Shown piece after piece: positions 35,127-44,240 of a stretch of DNA of 64,000 nucleotides. The stretch is from contig NZ_CP113977.2 in assembly GCF_026870175.2 (NCBI RefSeq), positions 3,162,001 to 3,226,000 on the forward strand. The letters are read 5' to 3'. A program made the translations under genes and the position numbers. Within the stretch, counting starts at the first letter, position 1. Each line of letters begins with the position of its first letter. This DNA is from Flavobacterium aestivum (GTDB lineage: Bacteria; Bacteroidota; Bacteroidia; Flavobacteriales; Flavobacteriaceae). The notes beneath the pieces are model-generated. The model was not told where the DNA came from. It did not search any database and saw nothing but the letters and a program-made list of their open reading frames with translations.

Positions 35127-36089
35127 ATGAAAAATATAGTTATTGCCCAAAATTTTATAAAAAACAATAGTACAGCACAACAAGCTATTTTTGTTTTACT
35201 AATATTACTTTGTTTATTCCCAATCGTTTCTCCACCCATAGCTTTGTTATTAGGTTTGGTTGTTGCCAATCTATTTGGACACCCATTTTTGCATTTAAAC
35301 CATAGAGCAACAAATATTTTACTCCAGGTTTCGGTTGTAGGACTAGGATTTGGAATGAATATCGATAGTGCGGTAGCAGCAGGTAAAGAGGGCTTTCTCT
35401 TTACCGTTGGATCAATTGTAATTACTATAGTATTTGGTGCTCTATTAGGAAAATGGTTTGGCATTCAGAAAAAAACATCCCATTTAATATCTTGCGGAAC
35501 AGCCATTTGTGGTGGAAGTGCCATTGCAGCAATCGCTCCTGTAATAAAATCAGACGAAAAGCAGACTTCTGTAGCGTTGGGAGTTATATTTATACTTAAT
35601 TCGATTGCTTTATTTGTATTCCCAGTTATTGGTCACTGGCTGCAAATGTCACAAAACGATTTTGGTTTATGGTGTGCCATAGCCATTCATGACACAAGTT
35701 CAGTAGTTGGAGCAGCCAGCAAATATGGAACAGAAGCCCTACAGGTAGCCACAACAGTAAAATTAGCCAGAGCCTTGTGGATTATACCTGTGGCATTAAT
35801 AACAGCAATAGTTTTTAAAAATAAATCTAGTAAAGTGAAAATCCCATATTTTATTGGACTATTCATTTTGGCAATGGTTTGCAATTCCTATTTTTCTCCA
35901 GTTGCAAAAGTAGCTCCCTATTTGGTTTCCATTTCAAAAATCGGACTTACAGTTACTTTATTCCTAATAGGAGCGGGGTTGAACAGTTCAGTTTTGAAAT
36001 CAGTTGGATTAAAACCATTACTTCAAGGCATATTGCTTTGGATAGGCATTGCAGGTTTAGCATTAGCATCCATTATTTATCTAAAATAA
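35127..36089 (+). CDS. YeiH-type putative sulfate exporter (UPF0324)
   Basis: 320 residues with ~10 hydrophobic helices. Family motifs are PPIALLLGLVVANLFGHPF, VSVVGLGFGMNID, LISCGTAICGGSAIAAIAPVI, IAIHDTSSVVGAASKYG and VTLFLIGAGLNSS. The protein is an inner-membrane permease. Sulfate or sulfite export is the family annotation, not proven. It is adjacent to a LysR regulator, as in the E. coli yeiE-yeiH pair. It converges with the next minus-strand gene, with only 4 bases between the stops. Confidence 0.9.
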   Translation: MKNIVIAQNFIKNNSTAQQAIFVLLILLCLFPIVSPPIALLLGLVVANLFGHPFLHLNHRATNILLQVSVVGLGFGMNIDSAVAAGKEGFLFTVGSIVITIVFGALLGKWFGIQKKTSHLISCGTAICGGSAIAAIAPVIKSDEKQTSVALGVIFILNSIALFVFPVIGHWLQMSQNDFGLWCAIAIHDTSSVVGAASKYGTEALQVATTVKLARALWIIPVALITAIVFKNKSSKVKIPYFIGLFILAMVCNSYFSPVAKVAPYLVSISKIGLTVTLFLIGAGLNSSVLKSVGLKPLLQGILLWIGIAGLALASIIYLK

Positions 36090-36093
36090 TCAA

Positions 36094-37047
36094 CTATTTA
36101 ATGTTTGAGAACTTTACAGTTGGCTTGCCAACAAGGTTATATCGTTTTCCATTAAATGAAAAACGTCTTTCAATTTCAAAATTAAATAACTTTTTTGTTT
36201 TAGCCATTGGTGCTATTTCTGCCGGAAGATCAACTTCAAATTCATCTTCAGTTTTGGCAGCTTTATTAAAATAGCCTTTTGTTTTAATGATTATATCTCT
36301 AAAATATTTTTTGGTAGTGTTTTTTTCAACTGTATAGGTACTAGACCAACTTGTGCTTTCAATATTTGTTAGCTCATACTCTGGAACCTCCATAATAGGT
36401 TGATATTTACCATCAAGACCAACAACAAGATAAAGATACCCTGCAAAAGGACCGCCACCGCCGCCATTTACATGTAATAATGTAAATGCATATTGATCTT
36501 CTCCAATTTGCAAAAGCTTAGGTGTTGGGCATTGAGCAAAGGCTCCAAAAGCGGCAATTGCTGGCTGAAAAGATTTCATTTCCCAAGTGTTGCCATTTTT
36601 AGCAAATTTTGCTACTCCCAATAATCCGCCAGAAAAACGACCTGTTTGCAAACCATCCATATCAAAATTAGAATGATTGAATGCAAAAAACTTAAATTGA
36701 TTCCCTTTAGAATCAGAATAATCAATATCTGCAAGAAGTCTTGTAGCAACACCTTCTGTATATGGGAATAATTGATCACCTTCTTCCCCGTTTACATCAA
36801 CATAAGCCTTTGGTTTACAACTTTTACAGTTCCAACTTATAAAATCATTATGATCACTAAAATGGTATAACTTTCCAGGAAACAATTTTTGCATTGTTTT
36901 CATGGCATTAATCGGACCGTTAATTTTAAGTGTTCTGTTGGTGTTTAGAATTGTATCGCTTACATTTTTTAATTGAACCTCTGGATTTTGGGCAATACTG
37001 AAAGCAGTAAATAGGATAAAAAGGAAACCTGAATAAATAAAACGCAT
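36094..37047 (-). CDS. Exported protein, unknown
   Basis: 317 residues from the ATG at 37047. The longer frame to 37125 would put 26 non-signal residues before the signal peptide RFIYSGFLFILFTAFSIAQ. The mature protein contains a CxxC motif (SWNCKSCKPKAY) and a Gly-rich stretch (LLHVNGGGGGPFAGYLYLVVG), with a basic C-terminal strand region. Not recognised. A TACTTTTG box (minus strand, 37071-37078) lies 24 nt upstream of the chosen start, which supports that start. Confidence 0.75.
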   Translation of the reverse strand: MRFIYSGFLFILFTAFSIAQNPEVQLKNVSDTILNTNRTLKINGPINAMKTMQKLFPGKLYHFSDHNDFISWNCKSCKPKAYVDVNGEEGDQLFPYTEGVATRLLADIDYSDSKGNQFKFFAFNHSNFDMDGLQTGRFSGGLLGVAKFAKNGNTWEMKSFQPAIAAFGAFAQCPTPKLLQIGEDQYAFTLLHVNGGGGGPFAGYLYLVVGLDGKYQPIMEVPEYELTNIESTSWSSTYTVEKNTTKKYFRDIIIKTKGYFNKAAKTEDEFEVDLPAEIAPMAKTKKLFNFEIERRFSFNGKRYNLVGKPTVKFSNIK

Positions 37048-37070
37048 ATAAATAATATCAAAAAGTACTA

Positions 37071-37078
37071 CAAAAGTA
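37071..37078 (-). promoter_or_regulatory. Candidate -7 box of the exported-protein gene
   Basis: TACTTTTG on the minus strand, matching TAnnTTTG, lies 24 nt upstream of the ATG at 37047. It falls inside the longer, rejected reading frame, which is why that start is unlikely. There is no clear TTG at -33. Confidence 0.5.
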
Positions 37079-37188
37079 CATTGTTCTTTTGTAATTTTAT
37101 TTAAAAGTGTCCATTTTTTACACAAAACCTCAAAAAATAAAATAACATTAATTTAATCAGTATACTTTTAAATTATCTTTAAAAAAAA

Positions 37189-37196
37189 TACTTTTG
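37189..37196 (+). promoter_or_regulatory. Candidate -7 box of the phospholipase-like gene
   Basis: TACTTTTG matches the TAnnTTTG consensus, 22 nt before the ATG at 37218, with an A-rich stretch before it. No convincing TTG element at the usual distance. Confidence 0.5.
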
Positions 37197-37217
37197 TAGC
37201 TCAATAAAATAGATATA

Positions 37218-38219
37218 ATGAAAAAATTCAAATTAAAACAAACCGTCCTTACTTTTTCTGCAATTGGTATTGCTTTTATTACTTTGTCTTGGGGTATTTT
37301 TGGCCACGAACACATTAATAACGCAGCAGTTATGGCATTGCCAAAGCCTTTGCAAACCTTTTTTTATAATCATATCGATTTTATAACACAAGAATCAACA
37401 GTTCCTGATTTGCGTAAATATACATTACGTGACAAAGCAGAAAATCCACGCCATTTTATGGATATGGAAAATTTTGGAGCAGTAGATTCTATTCCGTTGC
37501 CATTTGAGGATGTTAAGAAAAAATACGATGAGAAATTTTTATCCAATAATGGTATTTTACCTTGGTACATACAAGAAACAATGACCAAACTAACCAAGGC
37601 GTTTAAAGACAAAAGAAAAACTGAAATTTTGTTTTTAGCAGCAGATTTAGCACATTACATTGGTGATGCACATATGCCATTGCATACTTCTGCTAACCAT
37701 GACGGACAACTTACGGATCAAAAAGGGATTCACTCTATGTGGGAATCTCGTATTCCTGAAATGTTTGGGAAAAATTACAATTTTTATACCGGAGAAGCTA
37801 AATATGTGGATAATGTTGAAAAAGCAACTTGGGATATCATAAAAGATACACACAGCCAAGTGCAACCTCTTTTAGCAATTGATAAAAAATTGCGCGCAAC
37901 CTTTACTCCGGATACCATGTATGATAAAGACGAAAAAGGGAATATTGCTAAAAACAAATTTGGTGATTTGATATATTCTAAAGAATATGTAACTCAATTC
38001 CACACTGCATTGAATGGTATGGTGGAAAGCCAAATGAGAAAAGCAATTGTTGCAACAACCAATTTTTGGTTCACTGCTTGGGTAAAAGCTGGTAAACCAA
38101 ATCTAGATGATTTAGACTCAAAAGAATTAACCAATCGCAACAAAAAGAATCTAAATAACGATTTGAAACTTTGGAAAAAAGGAAAAGTTTTTGGTTTAGA
38201 AAGCGAGAATGACTTTTAA
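37218..38219 (+). CDS. Exported zinc-dependent phospholipase C / S1-P1 nuclease-like enzyme
   Basis: 333 residues with a signal peptide (VLTFSAIGIAFITLS). The mature protein begins SWGIFGHEHINNAAV, the Trp plus His pattern that donates the first zinc ligands in this superfamily. Further ligand-type motifs are PRHFMDME, ADLAHYIGDAHMPLHTS and the later GIHSMWESRI. All-helical architecture and length agree with the family, which includes bacterial phospholipases C and S1/P1 nucleases. The sequence does not tell which substrate is cut. It is followed by a bidirectional terminator. Confidence 0.85.
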   Translation: MKKFKLKQTVLTFSAIGIAFITLSWGIFGHEHINNAAVMALPKPLQTFFYNHIDFITQESTVPDLRKYTLRDKAENPRHFMDMENFGAVDSIPLPFEDVKKKYDEKFLSNNGILPWYIQETMTKLTKAFKDKRKTEILFLAADLAHYIGDAHMPLHTSANHDGQLTDQKGIHSMWESRIPEMFGKNYNFYTGEAKYVDNVEKATWDIIKDTHSQVQPLLAIDKKLRATFTPDTMYDKDEKGNIAKNKFGDLIYSKEYVTQFHTALNGMVESQMRKAIVATTNFWFTAWVKAGKPNLDDLDSKELTNRNKKNLNNDLKLWKKGKVFGLESENDF

Positions 38220-38241
38220 TTAATCGTCTTAATAAAAATAG

Positions 38242-38277
38242 AAAAGCCTGTGAATTAATTTTCACAGGCTTTTTTTA
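38242..38277. terminator. Bidirectional terminator
   Basis: A perfect 13-bp stem, AAAAGCCTGTGAA (38242-38254) with TTCACAGGCTTTT (38261-38273), flanked by A- and T-runs. It serves the two converging genes. Confidence 0.92.
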
Positions 38278-38295
38278 TGATTCAAAAATCAAAAA

Positions 38296-40431
38296 TTATT
38301 TATCTGATTCAGCTACCTTAATTGGAGTTTTAGAATTTAAACTTTGATAATTCTTTTTCTTTAATATATCCGAAGCTGTTTGATAATACGATACTGTTTC
38401 ATTTACAAGATCAGTTCTTTCATTCTTTAAAGGAACCTGATCATAATAGATTTGAAAATCTTGGGCAACTTTTTGATCTGGTTTCAGATTTAACTGAAAT
38501 TGTTTTACGGTTTGCTTAGGAGAAATAATCGTTAAAACATTGTCTTTTATTAATCCCAAATCTTGATACGTAGCAATCAAAGCTCTTGGTTTATAATCCG
38601 ATTTCAGAACATCCTGACCGTAAAATTTACTTTGATAATTAAAATTCAACAATCCAAAAAGTGTTGGCATAACGTCTATTTGTGACATTACCTTAGTATA
38701 CTTTTGAGGCTCTATAAAACCTGGACTATAAATCATGGCCGGAATTCTATATTTATCAACAGGAAGTTCTGTTTTACCAGCGCTTGAAGCACAATGATCG
38801 GCAAGAATTACAAATACCGTATTTTTGAACCATGGTTGTTTACTAGCCATATCAAAGAATTTCTTCAAAGCATAATCCGTATATTTTACACCACCTTCAC
38901 GTGACTTAATATCTCCAGGAATATCAATTTTATTGTTTGGATAGGTAAACGGACGGTGATTGCTTACTGTCATCCAATGATTGAAAAAGGGTTTACCAGT
39001 CTTGGCTTCTGCATTCATAACTTTTATAGCTTTATTAGCCATATCTTCGTCACAAACTCCCCAAATATTAGCGAAAGTGATTTCTTCTGGAGTAAATGAT
39101 TTTTTATCGACAATATTATAACCGTTTCCTCCAAAAAAATCTTCCATATTGTCAAAAAAAGCATCCCCACCATAAAGAAACTTCACATCATATCCTTTGT
39201 CTTTGAAAACAGAACCTGTAGAAAATTTATTTTTATTGTCTTTTCGTTTTACCACACTTTCACCAGCAGTAGGTGGGAAACATAAGGTTACTGCTTCAAG
39301 ACCACGAACGGTTCTATTTCCAACGGCGTATAAATTGGTAAACAATAAACTTTTTTGAGCCAAATCATCCAAGAAAGGAGTGATGTTCATATCATTACCA
39401 TACATTTTCATAAAATCAGCACTGTAACTTTCTATCGTTATTAATACCACATTTTTATGGGTTTCAGAAGCATCACTTTTGATTTGTCTTAATGTAGTTT
39501 CTCCTGAAATATTAGGAATTTGCTTTTCTAATAGAGCAAAAGCTTCTTTTTCAGGCGAGGTTTTATAAAACTTGAAATAATCCAATTCACTGTTCATAAA
39601 AGCCAAATAGAATCTATAAATCCCATTAGATTGTAACTCATTGGCAAAAACATTTTGGGAATTTTCTTTTTTAGCCAATAAAGGAATAGCAAAAAGGGAA
39701 AGTGCAAAAAGAGAAAGATAAATCCCGCTTGTTTTTATTTTTTCTTTAAATGTCAGAATGTTTTCAATATAATTTTTGGTTCTTTTTGTTATAAAATAAG
39801 TAACAATACCTGCAACGGCAAATAGCCCCGAAAACAAAGGAATTACTGGGTAAGATTCCATGATGTTACCTATAACTTCATTCGTGTATACCAAATAGTT
39901 AACCGCAATGAAATTATATTTTACTCCAAATTCATTCCAGAAAAAATACTCGCTTATACCATTTTGAAGGATCAAAACAACATATAAGAATATTACAAAG
40001 GTGAAAAGGCATAATCTTATTTTGCTGCGATATTTAGGCAAAAAGAGTAGGAGTCCAAACAAAAAGGTTTTAATACCTATAAAAATCATTCCAATTTTTG
40101 GTAAAGCACCTCCATATTCATTCAGAATGCTTTTTCCAGATGCAACATAAAGAAATAATGCCACCAATAATCCAAATATAATATTCCCGTAGGGCTTATA
40201 ATATTTTGAGTCGGATATAAAAATAAGATATAACCATAGAAATCCTGTGGCTATTACAAATACAAAGGCATCCGAGATGAATCCCATTGTGAAGATTTTC
40301 AAACTATCTATAAAAGAAAAAGAAGTTTGTGTAATAGGGTGAAAAACCAATACAATTCGCAAAAGAAAACTAACAATAATGTAGAAAAGAGCGAGATTAT
40401 AAAAAGGGGAGAACTTTTTTAAAAGATTCAT
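38296..40431 (-). CDS. LTA synthase-like membrane sulfatase
   Basis: 711 residues from the ATG at 40431. The ten extra codons upstream contain the promoter box. Five N-terminal TM helices (for example FYNLALFYIIVSFLLRIVLV, IIFGLLVALFLYVASG, SIYLSLFALSLFAIPLL-like) are followed by an extracellular alkaline-phosphatase-fold domain from ~330: VVLITIESYSADFMKMYG (metal site), GNRTVRGLEAVTLCFPPTAG (nucleophile Thr region), HWMTVSNHRPFTYP and FVILADHCASSAG. This is the layout of lipoteichoic-acid synthase/phosphoglycerol transferases. In Gram-negative Bacteroidota the true product is not known, and head-group transfer to an envelope glycan or lipid is likely. Confidence 0.88.
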   Translation of the reverse strand: MNLLKKFSPFYNLALFYIIVSFLLRIVLVFHPITQTSFSFIDSLKIFTMGFISDAFVFVIATGFLWLYLIFISDSKYYKPYGNIIFGLLVALFLYVASGKSILNEYGGALPKIGMIFIGIKTFLFGLLLFLPKYRSKIRLCLFTFVIFLYVVLILQNGISEYFFWNEFGVKYNFIAVNYLVYTNEVIGNIMESYPVIPLFSGLFAVAGIVTYFITKRTKNYIENILTFKEKIKTSGIYLSLFALSLFAIPLLAKKENSQNVFANELQSNGIYRFYLAFMNSELDYFKFYKTSPEKEAFALLEKQIPNISGETTLRQIKSDASETHKNVVLITIESYSADFMKMYGNDMNITPFLDDLAQKSLLFTNLYAVGNRTVRGLEAVTLCFPPTAGESVVKRKDNKNKFSTGSVFKDKGYDVKFLYGGDAFFDNMEDFFGGNGYNIVDKKSFTPEEITFANIWGVCDEDMANKAIKVMNAEAKTGKPFFNHWMTVSNHRPFTYPNNKIDIPGDIKSREGGVKYTDYALKKFFDMASKQPWFKNTVFVILADHCASSAGKTELPVDKYRIPAMIYSPGFIEPQKYTKVMSQIDVMPTLFGLLNFNYQSKFYGQDVLKSDYKPRALIATYQDLGLIKDNVLTIISPKQTVKQFQLNLKPDQKVAQDFQIYYDQVPLKNERTDLVNETVSYYQTASDILKKKNYQSLNSKTPIKVAESDK

Positions 40432-40747
40432 AAAAATTATTTTTTTTGCAAAAGTACACAAAATGAATCTAGATGGTGCAAATTCAATAGTGGCTTGATT
40501 CCTAAATTTATCATAAAATTCATTTTAAAACCATCATTGCACTATTAAATACACAAAAAATCAAAATTACGCTAGCTATTTCTTATAGACTAATAATGAA
40601 TGTGATAGGATAATAATTGAATATTTTAATCTTTATAAAGAAAAAATAAGGAGAGAGATAACTCTTAAAAAGGTTTTCTTAATTTTAAGTAATTATATTA
40701 TCTTTAGAATAAATATGAAATTTCTAAAAATTAAATCAAATTAAGTT
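40432..40747. other. Divergent intergenic region
   Basis: 316 bases between the minus-strand LTA-synthase-like gene and the plus-strand DUF2231-like gene. Apart from the minus-strand promoter described separately I see no gene or repeat. Low-complexity A/T tracts dominate. Confidence 0.5.
40449..40481 (-). promoter_or_regulatory. Promoter of the LTA-synthase-like gene
   Basis: On the minus strand a TTG (40479-40481) is followed after 22 nt by TACTTTTG (40449-40456), fitting the Bacteroidota TTG-N17-23-TAnnTTTG promoter. The chosen ATG is 18 nt downstream. Confidence 0.6.
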
Positions 40748-41233
40748 ATGAACGAGGCACATCTTCACATGATAGTTAATCATTTTCCAATTATTGGGAC
40801 CATTTTTGGATTTGGTATTTTAATAATTGGACTGATTCTGAAAAATAAAACATTAATAAATACCTCTTATGTACTGTTTATAGTGGCAGCTATTTTTGCC
40901 GCAATTAGTATGGAAACTGGAGAAGGAGCAGAGGAATTGGTTGAAGATATGCCAAATATAGGAAAACAGATTATCCATGAACACGAAGAATTAGCCGAAA
41001 AACTCGCGATATTACTTTATGTCACGAGTGGCTTATCTCTTGTAGGACTGTATTTGAATTTTAAAAATAATACAAAAGCTAAGCTACTTTCCTTTTTAAT
41101 ACTAATTATTGCAACTGCTGGATTATTTTTAGTACAAAAAGTAGGAACTTCTGGAGGGGAAATTCGCCATACTGAGATTAGACCAAATGCTAATATGATG
41201 CCTAATGAATCTATAAAGCAGTCCGAAAAATAA
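40748..41233 (+). CDS. DUF2231-like four-helix membrane protein
   Basis: 161 residues with four TM helices. The first begins at HLHMIVNHFPIIGTIFGFGIL; then come SYVLFIVAAIFAAISME, ILLYVTSGLSLVGLYLNF and LLSFLILIIATAGLFLVQKVG. Between helices 2 and 3 is GEGAEELVEDMP...IIHEHEELAE, and the end has GGEIRHTEI. His-rich helix ends such as these occur in DUF2231-type proteins that may bind haem or metal, but I cannot prove this. It stands alone and is followed by a bidirectional terminator. Confidence 0.7.
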   Translation: MNEAHLHMIVNHFPIIGTIFGFGILIIGLILKNKTLINTSYVLFIVAAIFAAISMETGEGAEELVEDMPNIGKQIIHEHEELAEKLAILLYVTSGLSLVGLYLNFKNNTKAKLLSFLILIIATAGLFLVQKVGTSGGEIRHTEIRPNANMMPNESIKQSEK

Positions 41234-41262
41234 AACAACTAGTTTCTGTTATAAAGCCTAAT

Positions 41263-41293
41263 AAAAAAGCGGTCAAAATCGACCGCTTTTTTT
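41263..41293. terminator. Bidirectional terminator
   Basis: AAAAAAGCGGTC (41263-41274) pairs perfectly with GACCGCTTTTTT (41281-41292) around a 6-nt loop, between two converging genes. Confidence 0.92.
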
Positions 41294-41304
41294 GTACATT
41301 ATAA

Positions 41305-42849
41305 TTATCGATTACTCAACTTCGCTTTTTCCTTAATAATATCACTTATTTTTCGGTTTTCTATTTTACTTTCCAGCCAGGAAATAATATCAAGATATAG
41401 AAATGCTCTTTTCTCATAGGTGTTTTTCTCTAGCTCAATAAAGCGTTCTCTCATTTTTATGAACTCTTTTTTGATATCACTTGGATATAAAGTGCTCAAG
41501 TTTTTAAGGAAACGAATGATTTCTTTTTGTACCTCATGCAAATCATTCATTTTAAGCAAAAACTTATAGGTATTCTTGAGTTGATTTTCTAAATAATAAT
41601 CTTTCCCTAGCTCATAATGCGCTATCAAACACAAAATTCTTGCAAAACACATTAAATCTTCACGCATAGAAAGATTCTTATTGTTTATGATTTTTTCTAA
41701 ATAAAGAATGCATTCCTGATATTTTTCATTACCAAAATAGATACAGGCAATTTTGTAATAAAACATCATCTCGTGATGTTCATCCAGATGTTCATTGTGA
41801 ATTTTTATTTTATTTAGAATCTCAGGAATTAAATATTCGCTTTCGGCAAAAGTGCCTTCAAGTATATGATAATTTAGTTTATTATTATACAAATAAAGAA
41901 AAGACAATGAAGCAATGTTGTCGTTAACAGGAAAACGAGGGTCATTAATTGTCTCTTCTAATAGCTCTAAATATTTTTTGAAATTAGATTTGTATTTAAG
42001 CATGAATAATGACTCTAGTAAATAATGGTTTCCTTTTAAAAAGAAAACTGGATTTAGAAAAATCATATTTTTATTGTCATAAAATAAGGTAACCCATTTA
42101 TAGGAGTATTTATAACAGGAAAGAAAATCCTGAACCAAAAAACTTCTCCATAAATTAGCATTGTAAAACCAGTATTTCTCTCTAAACTCAAACTTGGATT
42201 TGTCTAAACGGGAAATGTGTTTATTGAAATAATCATCAATATACTTATACTCTTCGTCTGATTTTACATAGCCTGTTTTTAACATAATGCCATACAACTG
42301 CAAAGATAAATTAGATAATTTACTCGAAATTGTATTGCGATAGTTTAATTCTTTGGCCTGAATAACCAACTCATCCGCTCGTCCTTGGATACTTCTGGTA
42401 ATATATTGTGATTCGATTAATTTTTCAAATTCGACAATCTCAAAAGCCATGTGTTTTTCATCATTCTCTAAGGCTTGCTGTTTGGTTTTGTCTAATATTT
42501 TTAAACTTTGTCTGTACAATCCCTTATTATATAAGATAGTAGCAAAGTCAATTTGCTCCCTTAATTGATAGCGAATGTTCTGGCTTGGAATATTCAACCG
42601 AATACTAACCAAAATCTGTTTATATAAATAGGATTTTAGATTCGATAATTGCACCTTCTTTATTACCCCATTCTTTAGGATAAGCTTCTCGTCATAGTTT
42701 TCTGATTTATCTAAAATATTAAATAACTCAATAAACTTTGTATTCGAACTTGTTTCTAATCGACTTGCAAATATTTTAAATTGTCTTTTTTCAGATTTGG
42801 ACAACGATTTAATTAATACAAATAAAAAATCTTTTTGAGGGTTAGCCAT
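41305..42849 (-). CDS. TPR-like cytoplasmic protein, unknown
   Basis: 514 residues, no signal peptide or TM segment, predicted all-helical. It opens with KDFLFVLIKSLSKSEKRQFKIFASR and then shows degenerate TPR-like pairs (GLYRQSLKILDKTKQQALEN, FGNEKYQECILYLEKIINNK). Proteins with this N-terminus occur widely in flavobacteria as hypothetical proteins. It lies back to back with leuA (154 bases between). No enzymatic motif is visible. A regulatory or scaffold role is a guess. Confidence 0.75.
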   Translation of the reverse strand: MANPQKDFLFVLIKSLSKSEKRQFKIFASRLETSSNTKFIELFNILDKSENYDEKLILKNGVIKKVQLSNLKSYLYKQILVSIRLNIPSQNIRYQLREQIDFATILYNKGLYRQSLKILDKTKQQALENDEKHMAFEIVEFEKLIESQYITRSIQGRADELVIQAKELNYRNTISSKLSNLSLQLYGIMLKTGYVKSDEEYKYIDDYFNKHISRLDKSKFEFREKYWFYNANLWRSFLVQDFLSCYKYSYKWVTLFYDNKNMIFLNPVFFLKGNHYLLESLFMLKYKSNFKKYLELLEETINDPRFPVNDNIASLSFLYLYNNKLNYHILEGTFAESEYLIPEILNKIKIHNEHLDEHHEMMFYYKIACIYFGNEKYQECILYLEKIINNKNLSMREDLMCFARILCLIAHYELGKDYYLENQLKNTYKFLLKMNDLHEVQKEIIRFLKNLSTLYPSDIKKEFIKMRERFIELEKNTYEKRAFLYLDIISWLESKIENRKISDIIKEKAKLSNR

Positions 42850-42922
42850 TGTATTATAAGTAGATTTAAATAACTGATAATCAGTACTTTACATTGTTAT
42901 TTTTTACTTTATAAGTAGTATA

Positions 42923-42953
42923 TTTCATTAAAACTGGTTTAGTTTTAGTGAAA
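42923..42953. promoter_or_regulatory. Dyad (operator candidate) upstream of leuA
   Basis: TTTCATTAAAACT (42923-42935) is complementary to AGTTTTAGTGAAA (42941-42953) with one G-T pair and a 5-nt centre. It lies just before the leuA -7 box, where a repressor or activator site would be expected. No T-run follows, so it is not a terminator. Confidence 0.5.
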
Positions 42954-42960
42954 TGAAATC

Positions 42961-42968
42961 TAATTTTG
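42961..42968 (+). promoter_or_regulatory. Candidate -7 box of leuA
   Basis: TAATTTTG matches TAnnTTTG, 35 nt before the leuA ATG. The -33 TTG is not evident because that position is occupied by the dyad. Confidence 0.45.
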
Positions 42969-43003
42969 TTTATGAGATGTGAAATTACATTAAATAAATT
43001 AAA

Positions 43004-44173
43004 ATGAATAGAGAGAAAGTCCAAATTTTTGACACCACCTTAAGAGACGGAGAGCAAGTCCCTGGTTGTAAATTAGATACTAAACAAAAACTTGTTATCG
43101 CCAATCGCCTAGACGAAATGGGTGTTGATATCATTGAAGCTGGTTTCCCCGTTTCCAGCCCAGGTGATTTCTTATCTGTTTCTGAAATATCTAAAATCGT
43201 AAAAAATGCTGCAGTTTGTGGTCTTACAAGAGCTGTAAAAAATGATATAGATGTTGCAGCTGCTGCCCTAAAAAATGCTTTAAAACCTCGTATACATACA
43301 GGAATCGGAACATCAGATTCGCATATAGTTCACAAACTGCAAACAACACGTGAAGATGTAATCGAGAGAGCAAAAAATGCTGTAGCCCATGCTAAATCTT
43401 ACGTAGAAGATGTGGAGTTCTATGCAGAAGATGCCGGAAGAACAGAAAATGCATTTTTAGCAAAGGTATGTGAGGAGGTTATTAAATCTGGAGCTACTGT
43501 TCTTAATATACCGGATACTACAGGATATTGTTTACCTGAAGAATATGGAGCAAAAATTAAATACTTAAAAGAAAACGTAAAAGGAATTGAAAATGTAATT
43601 CTTTCTTGTCATTGTCATAATGATTTAGGAATGGCAACTGCCAATTCAATTGCCGGAGCAATAAATGGGGCAAGACAAATTGAATGTACTATCAATGGGA
43701 TAGGAGAGAGAGCCGGTAATACAGCTCTTGAAGAAGTGGTGATGATTTTCAAACAACACCCTTATTTGAATTTATATACTGATATCGACAGCAAGCAATT
43801 GAACGAAATGAGCCGATTAGTCTCAGATAGCATGGGAATGATCGTGCAGCCTAATAAAGCAATTGTAGGAGCCAATGCTTTTGCACACAGTTCTGGAATT
43901 CATCAGGATGGAGTGATTAAAAACAGAGCAACTTATGAAATCATGGATCCATTGGATGTAGGTGTCAATGAGTCTTCGATAATTTTAACAGCAAGAAGCG
44001 GAAGAGCAGCATTGGCATACAGAGCCAAAAAAGTGGGTTACGAATTAACAAAAACGCAGTTAGATATAGTATATGTCGAATTTTTAAAATTTGCAGATAT
44101 CAAGAAAGAAGTATTAGATCATGATATTCATCAAATTATTGAAGCTTCAAAAATTAATTATGAACTAATTTAA
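43004..44173 (+). CDS. leuA: 2-isopropylmalate synthase, short form
   Basis: 389 residues, a TIM-barrel HMGL-like enzyme that condenses acetyl-CoA with 2-oxoisovalerate in leucine synthesis. Visible motifs are [15 protein letters not shown] near the N-terminus, ADTTG-type [11 protein letters not shown], the metal ligands in [15 protein letters not shown], and [18 protein letters not shown]. The chain ends shortly after the subdomain region and lacks the C-terminal LeuA allosteric domain of the ~510-residue form, so classical leucine feedback on this copy is unlikely. Homocitrate or citramalate synthases are close relatives, but the neighbouring leuB favours the leucine pathway. Confidence 0.88.
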   Translation: MNREKVQIFDTTLRDGEQVPGCKLDTKQKLVIANRLDEMGVDIIEAGFPVSSPGDFLSVSEISKIVKNAAVCGLTRAVKNDIDVAAAALKNALKPRIHTGIGTSDSHIVHKLQTTREDVIERAKNAVAHAKSYVEDVEFYAEDAGRTENAFLAKVCEEVIKSGATVLNIPDTTGYCLPEEYGAKIKYLKENVKGIENVILSCHCHNDLGMATANSIAGAINGARQIECTINGIGERAGNTALEEVVMIFKQHPYLNLYTDIDSKQLNEMSRLVSDSMGMIVQPNKAIVGANAFAHSSGIHQDGVIKNRATYEIMDPLDVGVNESSIILTARSGRAALAYRAKKVGYELTKTQLDIVYVEFLKFADIKKEVLDHDIHQIIEASKINYELI

Positions 44174-44240
44174 TTAGAGCTGGTTTTTAGTTGATCAAGA
44201 AATGTCATCATCTAGGGTATAATAAATAAAAGCAGAAAAT

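Noticed and set aside
35879..36274. Plus-strand ORF of 131 codons
   Set aside because: It overlaps the 3' end of the YeiH gene in another frame and the minus-strand exported-protein gene, both of which have clear family or signal-peptide features.
42953..42982. Nine-codon ORF (MKSNFVYEM) before leuA, as a possible leader peptide
   Set aside because: It contains only one branched-chain residue, overlaps the likely promoter box and has no terminator after it.
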